Source: Pyrocephalus nanus (taxonomy: Eukaryota; Chordata; Aves; Passeriformes; Tyrannidae). From it: a DNA stretch of 64,000 nt. The stretch is taken from the NCBI GenBank assembly GCA_038380795.1, contig CM076259.1:60407938-60471937 (forward strand). The letters run 5' to 3'. The translations under genes were made by a program, and so were the position numbers. The notes under the pieces are model-generated. The model saw only the letters and a program-made list of their open reading frames with translations. It was not told the origin of the DNA and ran no database searches. Each line of letters opens with the position of its first letter. Position 1 is the first letter of the stretch. Shown piece after piece: positions 39,751 through 52,028 of the stretch.

Positions 39751-41799
39751 TGAGATTGTTTAATACAAAATAAATGTAATTTGCACATTGGGTATAATAT
39801 TCAGATCATGGGATGTAAGCATACACAGAGTCAACAACTCCAAGTTTGGTGTAAGGATGGAATTTGTTCTCATGAGGGACAGGGACTGGTGTGGAAGTGA
39901 CTGTAGTGGCAGACGAATATCCCTTTTGAGATACTAATACCAGACATTGAAGGGCAAATTATTCCTTTCCAACCTTTCTTTTTATGGCATCTTTCTCTTC
40001 TCCCAAAAGATGTAACGTGTGTGTTAAAAGGGAGTTGAAGGCAGTAGGTAACTTCTCGTGCAGGGAATTAATTATAACACCTTCCAAAACAAATGTTTAA
40101 CATAAAGTACGTGCACCTTGCTTCATGGTTAATACCTGAACGCTCACTGTTAAAAATGCCATGAAGCACAAGGGCAGCATGATCACACTGCCTTTTACTG
40201 GGGCACCAAATTTTATCAAGCAGAAGGTTTATCCAGTTCATTAATACGAAGAGATTTTTGATCTTGTTTGTCTTTTTAGGATAAGCAGACGGCATTAGAG
40301 TTTGCATCAGATTCTGCCTTCCTGATCAGTGGAACCTGCTTACTACAGATAAGTGTGACAAGTTTAATTTATGCTGCAACAGAACAGTGATGAAAACCAC
40401 TGAATCTAAATAAGATTTTTGATAAAGCTTTCTTACCAGGAGAGGAAAAAGCACAGTGATTCATACCCCCACGTACACTCAGTCATATACACACAGCTAG
40501 TGAATCTTATGACATTATTAATGGATTTGTTGGGCTTTGTTATTTTTAATGCCTAAAATATCTTCTTTGTTGGATGGCTAACTTTAATGTCATATTGGCC
40601 TCAGATTTCCCCCTGAGGGAACTTGCAATCTGTATTAACAATCCAATTCAACAGAGAGGCCCATTTAACACTCTTATTAGCTCAGTACAAAGATTAATTA
40701 AGCAATGATCTCTTCCAAACAGCTCCTCATCAGTGGTTAATAACATGTTTGTTAGTTAACTTCCTAAGGCTAGATCTGTGATGGAAAATGTTCTGGTGAG
40801 CTGGTTAACTGTTTTAGCAATTGTTTAAGGTTTTATTGTCAATGTCAATTGTACTTTAGGATTTCTAACGGGACCAGTGTTCATAAATTGTTATCTACCA
40901 AGAAAAAAAAAAAGTAAATTTATTCATGTAGGCAGAAAATCAGTCATTTAAACAGCAGGGGTTTAAAACTCAATTAGAAACTAGGCCATGTTGAAGATAA
41001 CTATATCTCTACAATGGTCTTTGCAATATTCTTTACAATGTATTTTTAAACATGCCTAACACTTCTGTTGGCTTTTTGAATGTTTTTCTTTACAACAGCT
41101 TTCTATTGCCATCTAATAACCCTTCCGTGACTCCTTTTCCAGCAAGCCTTCTTGCAGCTGCCCACCCACAAACAGCAGCATGTGCCAGCAGCAGAGGGAT
41201 GGAGTGGGTCAGGGGTGACAGCTAAGAAATAATTGGGATCAGGCTATATATTTCTCTGTCCACCACTAATCCAGGTCAAAAGCTGCATAAAATTTAAATT
41301 TGTAACCATGAAAAAAACTTTTGCAGCTCTTGATCAGTGAATCACAAAGCTACCCTAGTCTTGAAGAAGGAAGACGAGAAAAAAACAACAATTCAAATTA
41401 ATTTAGGGTTATGTTGATTTCTCCTCCATTCCTTTATGAGACTGTGTCAGCATTTATCAGATTAAAATAATTTTTTTTTTTTTTGGAGCTGAAAACCCGG
41501 TAGTTTTATGCCCTGCTTAGAAACCATATCATCATGGAAATCCTCCTAAAGATGCTGATTGCAAACATTTAGGACACCTCTGCCCATGGGCAGCCTGAGG
41601 TGTGACCAGCCCCATGCGGCCATGGCCAACATGTTGATGCTTCTCATCTAAGCTGCCCCCTCCCAAGCTCATGGCCAGGAGCAACACGGGGGACCATGGT
41701 GGAGGCACATGACAGGCTTTTGCATGATGACAGAAACTCTGCTGCCTGTGTCCTATGGCCAGACCAGACCAATTACCCTCTGGAAACTGTAGCAAAAAC

Positions 41800-41816
41800 A
41801 TATATATATATATATG
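41800..41816. repeat. Short (TA)n microsatellite
   Basis: An alternating AT run of about 16-17 bp. It is listed only for completeness. Confidence 0.7.
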
Positions 41817-42597
41817 TATTTCAGTAACAAACGGGGACAAAAGCCAAGAAAACTCCTGAGTTTTAACTATCATTCCTTTTTCTTTTTTAATACAAAAATC
41901 AATACAACAATGATTAGGTGCTTTCAGAGCTACACAAAATATTTCTAAAGAAAAAAACAACCCTACCTGATAAATCCTCATCTGTTCTCAGGTGAAGAGC
42001 TGAAAACCAATTTCTACGGTTCAGAAGCAAGCAGGGAAGGAAAACATCTTTTCAGACATTGGATTTATCACTTTGGTAGTACATCAATTTTATCATGTCA
42101 TTCTCTTCACACTTCACATTGGTTTATACAGGTGAAAATTAGAGTTGAATCTCCCATACATAAATGTGATCTTTCCTTTCTGTCCAGATATGCATGGCTG
42201 AGCCGAGCCTGGAACTGATATATGCCTGTTGCCAGAAGAAAAAAGTCTGGCTCTCAAAGTCTCTATCCAGTTGCCTTATTTATTAACTACCCAATGCATT
42301 TTGCTATATGCTCCAGCAATTTAAGCAAAATCAGGATATTTTATGCTCTTATGATATTTGAGCAGTATTAAATTGCTTTTCCTAAAACAGTACTGAAGTG
42401 GAGCTCTATTTGGAGCAATTCCTTGTGAGCAAGTCTTGTGGTTATGCAGCACTCCCATGATGACATTTCAATGTAGATGGTGACGCCATCGGTCCTGTGT
42501 TTCAGGAAAAGGCTCCCATGCCCATACTAACATGTGCAATGAACAGAACAGCTCTGTCTCTTACAGATTTAAAAATGTTTTTAAAGCAATGTTTATC

Positions 42598-42605
<8 letters not shown>

Positions 42606-42648
<43 letters not shown>
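42606..42648. repeat. Poly(T) tract, 43 bp
   Basis: The longest homopolymer in the window. No processed retrocopy is recognisable on either side. It may be length-polymorphic or affected by assembly error. Confidence 0.9.
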
Positions 42649-42652
<4 letters not shown>

Positions 42653-44269
42653 GTCAGATCTGCTAAGATTCCATGCTTCCACTTGGGCCAGAGGATGCCA
42701 TGATTTATGTTAAGCTGTCATTAGACAGCACTCCCATTTTTTATGTGTAGTTATGAATGCAGCGTTAACTAGACCAAACAACAAGACAGAACTGTGCATC
42801 ACACCCTGCATGCACTTCAGATTCTACTGACAAATAGGCAAGGCCATCTTTGTAATTTGTGCACCAAGAAAGAAAAAAAGAGTGGGTTACATTATAGCAA
42901 TAAAAATGGAAGTTAAAGGCATGAATACAGCATATAGATTATACTATCATCCCAGAGCAGACAGCAGAGAAGTCTCAGTTGCCCGTTTATGTTTTGACAG
43001 TTCATGCATCAGATGAGATCTGCAAAGAGGGGTACCACTGCTGGGGGAAAGTGAAGAACAGAATAGTTGCTGCTAGGTGTGAATTTAACAGTGCATTTAT
43101 TATTTGGGCAACTTGCTTTTGGATAAGCTGGCAAAAAAGACTTTTCCATAAAGAGAAAAAAATAGAAATTCAGATCATGCCGGAAAAATGTCACAGTCAG
43201 GCATGTTATCTGTCAGTTTATCTCTCTCTTACAGTGGTCCTAACCAGACACCTCAAAGGGAAATTCAAAAGCCATCAGATAGAGTCTTCTACTGTCTACC
43301 AGAATTAGACACAGGCTGACATAGCCTGCTCAGCAGCTCTTACAGTCTCCAAGAGATGAGCAGTTTAGGCCAACACATATGACACCCTGAAAGATTTAAA
43401 CATGCCCAGGATGGTTCCCAAACACAGGAATGGGACTGTCAGAGTCTGAATGACTGTGTGATGGAACCTGGCCCATCGCAACCTGAATTCTCCACAAGCA
43501 AATGCCCCATGTGATTTGGCAGCTGGGTCAGAGGCTTTTCCCAACAGGCAGCTATCTTATTTCAGGAGCTAGGACAGGTTGCTTGCACAGAAACAAACTG
43601 CTGGGTACCTGGAGCTCACAGTGCCTGACAGCCTTCCCCATTGTGTAAAAATTCATATAATATAGGCTGTCTTAGATGCAGACTTAGTTTACCTAGCAGG
43701 AACCACTGTATATGTTCACAGCATGCTCAGTCCTTTTGAAAAGTTGGCAAGTTTTAACTTCTACAATGTCCTATAATTTGAACTCTAAGCCTAATTAGGC
43801 ACTGTGAAGAAAACAGGAATTTCCATGTTACTATTTACTTTTTCCACTTTTAATTTTACTGAATTAAAACTGAGCTCTATAATAAGGAGCAGGAAGGGGT
43901 TATCTCCTGTGCTCCTTTTTCTGGACCATTACTTCACAAAATGCAATAATATGTACTATTACTCCTTTCCATTCTTATGACACGGTCCCAAGAATTTTAA
44001 TTTCTTTGATATAAGATCTTCCATGCCTTCCCCAAGTTCTCACCTGCTTTTTGATAACTTTTCCTGCATTAGAAACCTATTCACAGTGCAGTTTCTACCT
44101 TTGTGTACATCATCTTTTCTGTGTATTCTTCTGTTTTTGGCATCTCTCTACATCAGGTTGAATTTTTCCATGAACTATAGGGCTCCTTCTGGCATCAGTA
44201 TTGCAAACTTATGGCAGGCACTATAAGGTATAGACACTGATTAAATTTTCTGCTTCAATGATATGCTGA

Positions 44270-45239
44270 TGTGGTGGATTGACCGTGGCTGGACATCAGG
44301 TGCCCACTGAAGCCACTCCATTCACTTCCCTCATTCTAGATAGGAGAGAGAAAACATAATGAAAAGCTTATGGGTCAAGATAAGGACAGGGAAAGATTGC
44401 TCACCAAGTATGGCCATTAGCAAAACAGACTCAATTGGGGAAAATTAAGTTAACTTACTGTCAATCAAGTCAGAGTAGAATAACAAGAAATAAACCCCAA
44501 ATCTTAGAACACCTTACCCCTACCACTCCCTTCTTCCTGGGCTTAACTTTACTCTCAAATTCTCTACCTCCTCCAACTCAGTGGCGCCAAGGTTGGGGAA
44601 TGGGGGCTGCAGTCAGTTCATCAACATTGTCTCTACTGCTCCTTTCTCCTCTGGGGAAGGACTCACACTCTTCCCCTGCTCCACTCTGGGATACTCCCAT
44701 GGAAGACAGTCCTCCATGAACTTCTCCAATGTGTGTCATTCCCATGGGCTGCAGTTCTTCATTACTTACTCCAGTGTGGGTCCCTTCCATTCCCCTGTTC
44801 CAGTGTGGGCTCTCCCATGGGCTGCAGGTAGATCTCTGCTCCCCCATGCACCTCCAAAGGCTGCCAGGGCACAGCTGCCTCACTAAGGTCTGCACCATGG
44901 ACTGCAGGGGAATCTCTGCTCCGGTGCCTGGAGCACTTCCTGCCCTTTCTTCACTGGCCTTGGTGTCTGCAGAGCTGTTTCTCCTATGTATTCTCACTAC
45001 TCTCTCCACCTGCATGGGTGACACACGTGGCACAGGTTTTTTCCTCCCCCTTCTTAACTCTGTTATCCCAGAGGTGCTACACCATTGCTGCTGGGCTCGG
45101 CCTTGGCCAGTGGTGAGTCCATCTTGAGCCAGCTGGCATTGAGTTTACTGGACATGGGGGAAGCTTCTGCTGGCTTCTCATGGAAGCCATCCCTGTAGCC
45201 CTCCCTGCTACCAAATCCTTGCCATGTAAATCAAATAGA
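44270..45239 (-). mobile_element. Decayed avian ERV LTR, minus orientation
   Basis: From TGTGGTGGATTGACC to about CCATGTAAATCAAATAGA this matches, from memory, a common avian ERVL-type LTR whose sense strand is the minus strand and ends in CCACCACA. Internal hallmarks on the plus strand are the GATAAGGACAGGGA block, 'GTCAGTTCATCA', repeated 'CTCCAGTGTGGG' and 'GGGCTGCAG' units, and 'GCTCGGCCTTGGCCAG' with 'ATGGGGGAAGCTTCT'. It is about 970 bp. The sense-strand start reads TC rather than TG. I saw no AATAAA at the expected 3' place. No immediate target-site duplication is visible; ATGCTGA occurs at 44263-44269 and again at 45258-45264. No viral genes adjoin it, so it is a solo or remnant LTR. 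Confidence 0.75.
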
Positions 45240-48200
45240 ATCAGTTTGGACATCTTGATGCTGAGTGGCTGAAGGACTTGAAATGAGCTAAATGAATGGG
45301 CCACAAGGCAGCAAAATGCATCTCCTTGGGTTTTACTCCAGTTGTAACTGTGATTTGCAAATTTTTCCTACCTTGCTTCCCAGTTAACTCCTTCCTACAT
45401 CACAAATGTACAGGGAGGTCACCCACTGTGAGCTGTTTGTGATGAGATGTGATCATTTAATCCTCTGTTTTACCTTCTGTTTCCCAGTTAATTTTAAATT
45501 CATGTCATTTCTTCATTCTTCACTTGCTACAGCTAAATTTTTTTCTAATAACCTTGTGTGAGACATTTCAAAAGTCCCCTGAAACCTCTTGATAACACAT
45601 TTCCTGTGAGCATGGAAGACACAGACAAAGGAATGTTGTCTAAGATAAAGCCAACTGCAGGTTTCATGCTGGCACAAGGCACCTTTGCAACTCAGAGAGA
45701 AGGTAAATCTTGTGTGCATGTATTCAGGTCCTTAGGGGGCTCCCAGTAGCTGTCTTAAAAGTACACATGAGCAGCTTAGGACCACCTGTTCTTTTGCTGA
45801 CCTTGAGTTTTTTCTCCCCATTTCTCACTTTCTCAGTTTTGCAGAAGACAGAATTCATATTCCATGCTTCTTGTTTTCAGGGCTCCTTGTGTCTGTAGGT
45901 TGAATCCATCTTCTGTAAGCAGAGGGAAGCAGACCAGGGCAGATCAGGTGAGAATTTGCAGGTACTACAGAGAGTAGTAAAACTCCTCCTCTCCCTGCTG
46001 GAAACACCCATTTTGGACCATGTTATGGTTACACAGCCTGTTTCCAGAGTATTTCATCATGCACTATGTGCTCATTTAGCCCACCTACACGTCCTTCTGT
46101 CTCCATCATTCTGATGAGTGGGCTCCTGGCTTCTAGGAGTGTGTAGCCACGCCCTGGCTGACAACTACAACCTGTGCCACTCAACTGTGCCCTATTTCTG
46201 TTATTCCCTTCCTCACATACTTTCCATGCAGTGCCTAAAGGACTCCTCATACCCTTAATATGTTCAAACAATAAATTTAATCATGAAGTTAATGAGAAAG
46301 AGCGTTTTCCACTCCCCCCTGAAGCTGCAAGCTTTCTTGAAATCCTCATCCAAAAACCCATTGCTTCAATCATCCCTTATTTAGGAACTAACTGCAAGCT
46401 TGCAACCATCACAATCATCACAATCCTTTCACATGTGAACGTACACTTAAAATCTGGCAGCACATTGCTCTGTGCCACAGCAGTTTGTACTGGCATGTCT
46501 TCTGACACTTCAGTCTTTACAGATAATACCTCAACTTCATCACTAAGGAGAACAAGTAAGCCTGTGGCAGGTGCGTCCTCATCAGTGAAAGCTGCTATCA
46601 AGAAATTAGGCTTTCCCAGAATACATTTATCTTCCCTCTTTCATCGATTGATCCCTACCGATAGGGCAGAGGCAATAACACTGACTGTTGAGTATAAAAC
46701 CACTCTTTTTCCATAAAAATTCAGGCACTTGGCCATCGAATGCTATTTTAGCACTTGTCTCTCCTGCACATTTGGTCTCCTTTATTGATTTTGATAGGAC
46801 AAATCTCCAAAGTCTCTGCAGGCTAGTTGTTTAAGAAACCCCTTGCATCTTGGTGTTTGGTCACATTGCTTTGGGTTTAGGGCTTTCTTTAGAACTTTTT
46901 ATTAATATTTTAACAGTTCATTTGCCATTCTCCATGTGTTACCTGAAAGCGTGCCCAAAAAACCTTGGATGCCCACACTGCCCACAATACCTCACCTCCT
47001 ATACAACATGTGTACCAAACCCAAGCATTTGGTACCATCTCCTTGGGCTTCCCCTTTGCATTAAAGCAAAGACCTCTACAGTAAAAACAACTGTTTTGAA
47101 CCAAGACCCTTTGAAAAGCAAACTTTGACTACTACTGCAAAACAGGTTTCATTAACTCTTCTAGCTGGTAGCAACTGTTGGACTTGAACACACATGCTGT
47201 GTCGTGCCTCATACAGGCAGAACAGCTCCAGCCAGCCTGCTCTCTGCTGAAGGGCATCCCTTCAGAAAAGAGAGAGCACAACTGCGTTGAGGCAATTGAA
47301 ATAAAAGCCTTAATTTAGTAAAATTGTTTAAACTCGGTCTTTTGAGTACGCTGTGCAGATGGCCCACTGTCAAAATCTCTGTCTCCCTCCACTAGCTGAA
47401 GCGGTAATAGCCCTAAAGTACTATTTGAGATAATGAACATGACAATATCCCAAGATACAGGTCATAGTCCCATTCGTGTCTTGAGGCTCTAAAAATCTGC
47501 TCCGTCTGTGTATCCCTTGTGGCTGCAAGAGCTGGGCACAGCATTTCACCTGGGTGAAAGCCTGCTTCATCTTACCAGCACACACGGCAGCTTGTTGTTC
47601 TGCAGCGCCACGTTCCACACAGCACCTCAGGGATGCTTAAAACTAATTTATCATCCAACTAGGCACAGCATGGGCTGAGCAGCAGAAAGGACTGACATCT
47701 CTAATTTGGTACAGGGCCTGCTTTAAAGTTGCTGCCACAGCTTAAAAGGAGAAACTGAGTGGGAAAGATGCTTCTCCACATTTTCAGACTTTGAGCTGGA
47801 GCACACAGGGGCACTGAAGGCGCACATTTGGCCCTTTCCGCGGCCTACTGCCTGAAACATTACAGGCTCCTGTGTACCTTCCTGAAGCCTTGCAAAATGT
47901 GAAACAGAATAAAACTCTTCCATGTACTCTTTTCCACACAAAATCAATCTAGGAGAGAAATGGGGAGAAAGGAAGATATGCAAGAGGCTAAAAGGGTGGG
48001 CACACACCATCAGAGAAATGACGATCAACAAAGGGAAGGGGATGAGAGGCTCTAAAGCAAGGTATGCAACTCAGACAAGTTTCATGGCTTTTTCTTAAAC
48101 TGGGATGTGGGCAATTCTGCTTTTCTAAAGTTATTGTAAACAATTGTCCTTTTCTTAAGACTATTGTAAAATTACCTGATGACAGTTTTTAACTTATATT

Positions 48201-49872
48201 CCCTGCAAACTAAGTATTTTTAGCTAAAATGTCAGAGACCAAAATACTCATATACAGGAACTTCACACTTACTGGGATTTACCTGTACAGTAATTCCTGA
48301 CAGGTGATGGAAAATGGCCTGAAAAAAAAGCAAAAATCTTAGTGCTTCCCACAGGAGCAGCCATGTTTTCAGCCAGTACTGTAACATACTTCTGCACTCA
48401 TTAGGAGTTGCAAATTGAATCAAAACAAAGGTGTGCAAGAGGCAATTTCAGCACTGTTCTTTGTATAATCCCAACAAATGACAGTACAGATCAGTACTGG
48501 CTTTGACAGGACACTATCGCTTCAGGAGATACTCAAAGCAGCCCATCAAACCTACTTTATTCTCCGTTTTCTAGGGCAATGTGAAATATTTTTCTGCAAA
48601 CTAAGTGCATATATACACCTTGACTGTTTTACAGGAAGAGTGTTTAAAGTAAGCACAGTGTAATTAAATGCCACACCATGAATCTACTTTGTGTACTGCA
48701 GTCTTAGATAAGGCTGTTTCTAGCTATCAAACATTTTTACGTCTTCTAGAGACAGAGATTAAAATAGGCCTTAACATAATTGGTAGCAATGATCTAATAC
48801 TTTCAGCTTAAAGGTTGCATTATTGTAGCTATAAAACAGGTGAGAATGCATTTAAATGCTGAATAGAATTGGTTTGTTAACTCTTGCTCAGGTAATAGTG
48901 TTTTAAGACACACTATTTTTTAATAAGCATATATGAAACTACCAATGACATTAAAAATAATCGTTAGCAGGTTAAAAATGTCCAGCAAGCGAAAAACAGA
49001 AGATGAAATTTTGCCCAAATCATATAGGTTAATAAGAATCAAACAAATGGTCGAGATTTTTCATGTAATTTATATTTGACACAATACTATACACTGGTGT
49101 GTGGGCACTTACAAAAATAGAAATAAAACCCCTCTCAGATCTTCTTTGACAATTCTTTAACCATTTTACTGAACACTTATGTACTAGGTGTTACAGAAAG
49201 TAGTATAAGAAATCTTTGTATTTGAAGTGAATTGCTATTCATAGTTAGGCCTTTGCTTGAAGCTGATATAACTGTCAGTAATTACAAGAGATGTGAGACA
49301 GACCTGCTGTTCAACAGCACACTCAGCATCCCACCTCAATGTGCTGGTTCCAAGTGATCAAAAAGGTTAAAAAAACTAATATAAACCAACTGCCAAAAAA
49401 TTTAGTGGTTGATAACTCATTTTCAACCTGAATGAGAACAACAAAAGCAAGTTGCTTTGTAACAAGCCAGTATCAGGGCATAACTATGGATTTTTTTCTC
49501 ACCGTCTACGAGCAGAATTCAAAGCAACAGTTCAGATTTAAATGCAGGAAAAGTATAGAGGTGCATACAGAGACGCAGTCTGAAGCTTTAGAAGTCTCAA
49601 TTTCACATAGAGGACTCCACAGACTACCTAAACATACTCTAGCGGTATAATCTGAAGATCCCACACAAGACATTAACTTCTCAAACTGAAAACAATTCTC
49701 ACAAAATTGAGCCAAGGCTTGATGAGTCTCTAATCAGACCCATGAAATGGGCAAAAACATCACTGGTCACTGCATTTACATCCAAAACCTCCTAAAACTC
49801 ATCAACTGTAAAACACCCTCAGGTTGCTGTATGGGATTGATCTGCCCTGAAAATTAACATAATGTAAAATAT
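45240..49872. other. Intergenic DNA, no gene recognised
   Basis: About 4.6 kb between the second LTR and the large CR1. I see no exon, RNA gene or repeat I can name. The longest frame, 46174-46716 plus, begins with GTG, has no recognisable domain and has no nearby splice structure that I could support. Confidence 0.55.
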
Positions 49873-49874
49873 AT

Positions 49875-51150
49875 GATAGAATCACAGAATATCCCGAGTT
49901 GGAAGGGATCCACAGCAGTCATCAAAGTCCAACTCCTAACCCTGTATAGGACACCCAAGAATTACACCACGTGCCTCACAATGTTGTCCAAATGCTTCTT
50001 GAATTCAGACATGCTTGGTGCTGTGACCACTTCCCTGGGGAGGCTGTTCCAGTGCCTGACAACTCTCTGGGTAAAGAACTTCTTCCTAATATCCAAGCTA
50101 AACCTTCCCTGACTCAGCTTCATGCTGTTCCATTGTTCCTGTCACTAGTCACCAGAGAGATCAGTGCCTCCCCTGTGCTTCCCCTCACGAGGAAGTTGTA
50201 GACTGCAATGAGGTCTGTCTCCTCCAGGCTGAACAGACCAAGTGCCCTCAGCGACTCCTCATACAGTTTCCTCTCAAGGCCCTTCACCATCTTTGTTGCC
50301 CTCCTTTGGACACTAAGAGCTTAGTATCATTCTTATATTGCGGTGCCCAAAACTGCATGCCTACTCCAGGTGAGGCTGCACCAGTGCAGAGCAGAGTGGG
50401 ACAATCCCCTCCCTTGACCGGCTGGTGATGCTTTGCCTGATGCCCCCCAGGACATGGTTGGCCCTCCTGGCTGCCAGGGCACTGCTCAGATTCAACCTGC
50501 CATCAACCAGGACCCCCAAGTCCCTTTCCACAGCACTGCTCTCCACCCTCTTGTTCCCCAGCCTGTACATACATAGAGGGTTGCCCCATCCCAGGTGCAG
50601 AATGCAGAACTTGTCTTTCTTAAACTTCATATGGTTTTTAATGGTTGATTGTCCAGTCCTCTTATTTGTCAAGGTCTCTCTGTAGTGTCTCTACACCCTC
50701 CAGAGACTCAACAGCTTCTCCCAATTTAGTAGCACCATCAAACTTGCTTAGTATTCCTTCCAGTCCTGCATCCAAGTCATTTATGAAGATATTGAAGAGC
50801 ACAGGGCCCAAGATGGAGCCCTGTGGAACACCACTAGTGACAGGTCACCAGTCTGATGTCACCCCATTCACTGTTACCCTCTGTGCTCCACCCGTGATCC
50901 AACTGCTCACCCACCACATGATGTGTTTATCCAGGTGTGTGCTTGACATTTTGTCCACAAGTATACTGTGAGAGACAGTATCAAATGCTTTGCTGAAAAA
51001 CAAAAAGATTACATTGCCTGGCTTTCCTCGATCAACCTGGTGGGTTACCTTGTCATAGAAAGAAATCAGGTTTGATAAGCAGGACTTTTCCCTCAGAGCT
51101 GTGCTGGCTGTGACCAATGACTGCATTGTCCTCAGCTGTTTTTCCATATG
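49875..51150 (-). mobile_element. CR1 LINE, ~1.28 kb with RT domain remnant, minus orientation
   Basis: This is the longest CR1 here. From right to left on the minus strand it encodes the RT palm (LISFYDKVTH, then SKAFDTVSHSILVDKM), the VPQGSILGP region, the segment after motif C (LQRDLDK), CILHLGWGNP, the ERDLGVLVDG motif, and then the 3' end with CR1 terminal repeats (AGAATCACAGAAT) at 49875. In-frame stops occur near 50845 and 50646. The catalytic Asp of motif A (FLDFSKAFD in the family) is Phe here, codon 50998-51000, and the usual FADD of motif C reads FDGA near 50733. It is 5'-truncated and dead. It lies just downstream of ZC3H13 in the same orientation. Confidence 0.95.
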
Positions 51151-51664
51151 CCCATGCTAGTACTTTTTGTAAGCTGCCAGCATTTCCAAAATGCAGTCAG
51201 TCTGCTAAATATAGGCACCTAAAACTGGTCCTAAATCACTTCCTGAAGTTTTTTGGGTTTTATACTTTCTTTTTGCATCAACAAGAAAGGGAGCCTTAAC
51301 TGACTAGACTACATTTTCATGTCTGGAAGTTACAGTAAAAAACCTATGTTAAAGATGGAAAAGAGCTAGAGTTTGGCCCAAATCCATACCAGAGGCTACT
51401 ATGACAAGAAAGGGATTTGGAAAGTGGAGGCAGACCGACTCCTAGGAAATAAGCTATTTAAGAAATTCCAGACATGTATTGAGGGACCAAGGTGGTAGTG
51501 GGATAACCCATTCATAATAAGGAAAAAGATACCCAGACAGTTTTCTTCAGTTTAATATCAGGTGGTGTTATAAACTGCTAAACCCAGACATCTTCACATT
51601 ATTACACTTGATGCACCATAAAACAGGTTTATGTTACAGTGTAAGATTCACTATTATAAAAGTT
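51151..51664. other. Short intergenic gap downstream of ZC3H13
   Basis: About 500 bp between the CR1 and the likely ZC3H13 poly(A) site. I see nothing recognisable. If a distal poly(A) site is used, part of it would be ZC3H13 3' UTR. Confidence 0.5.
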
Positions 51665-51857
51665 GCAGAGACCTTCACACACAAGTCTTTATTTTTAACT
51701 CCTCTTATTCACATCCGAAGCCAGTAATTCTTATCTGTGTACAAATGGAGTATTTTCTTCTATCTTCTACAGTCACTTTCCAACCAACCAGTTCTAAACA
51801 GCAACACCAACACTGGTAGTGAGAAATCAAATAGTAAGTGCCATTGCAGTCATTTGC
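51665..51857 (-). other. ZC3H13: ZC3H13 3' UTR (proximal form)
   Basis: This follows the TGA stop at 51858-51860. The sense strand is AT-rich and reaches AATAAA at 51693-51688, followed at once by a GU-rich stretch (TTGTGTGTG), the usual layout of a cleavage site. That gives a short 3' UTR of about 170-190 bases. The exact cleavage point and any longer form cannot be fixed from sequence alone. Confidence 0.6.
51688..51693 (-). terminator. ZC3H13: ZC3H13 polyadenylation signal
   Basis: Canonical AATAAA on the minus strand, 165 bases after the stop codon, with a GU-rich downstream element (TTGTGTGTG) close behind. It is the first AATAAA after the stop. Confidence 0.65.
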
Positions 51858-52028
51858 TCAAGTCACACACACTTCTTGCTGGATAGCTGGCTGTGGAATT
51901 TTACTGTCCTCTGTCTTTTCCTGCCCAGGAACCTGGCACACAGTCTTTCGTTTGAATAACCGTAGACTTAACCGTAACAAGTCACTGTCCATTGCTGCGG
52001 AATTTGTGTAAGTTTGTTTTGTTGCACC
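51858..52028 (-). CDS. ZC3H13: ZC3H13 terminal coding exon (56 codons plus stop)
   Basis: After the acceptor CAACAG| (intron end at 52029) the frame reads GATKQTYTNSAAMDSDLLRL, then SLRLFKRKTVCQVPGQEKTE, and ends IQQEVCVT before TGA at 51858-51860. It aligns with the human ZC3H13 C-terminus as I recall it, which ends ELCVS. The exon starts in phase 0 behind a GC donor in the previous exon. It gives the basic tail (RLFKRK) and the extreme C-terminus of this m6A-writer scaffold, which holds WTAP, VIRMA and Hakai together in nuclear speckles. No independent domain is recognised in this exon. Confidence 0.93.
   Translation of the reverse strand, partial: GATKQTYTNSAAMDSDLLRLSLRLFKRKTVCQVPGQEKTEDSKIPQPAIQQEVCVT

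Larger units (their letters stand above)
36759..44269. other. Intergenic DNA between the two LTRs, no gene recognised
   Basis: Apart from a CR1 fragment (37459-37795), a 29-bp tandem duplication (39691-39750) and simple repeats at 41800 and 42606, I recognise nothing in these 7.5 kb. The stretch 40490-40770 is AT-rich, repeat-free and rich in TAAT cores, which makes it a candidate regulatory element but nothing more. The minus frame 41981 to 41532 has no recognisable family. Confidence 0.6.

Noticed and set aside
44578..45127. Overlapping long frames on both strands
   Set aside because: They lie wholly inside the LTR and come from its GC-rich tandem motifs, not from a gene.
46174..46716. 180-codon plus-strand open frame
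   Set aside because: It begins with GTG, has no recognisable domain or exon structure, and a second frame is open on the opposite strand. Chance is likely, although it is the longest intergenic frame.
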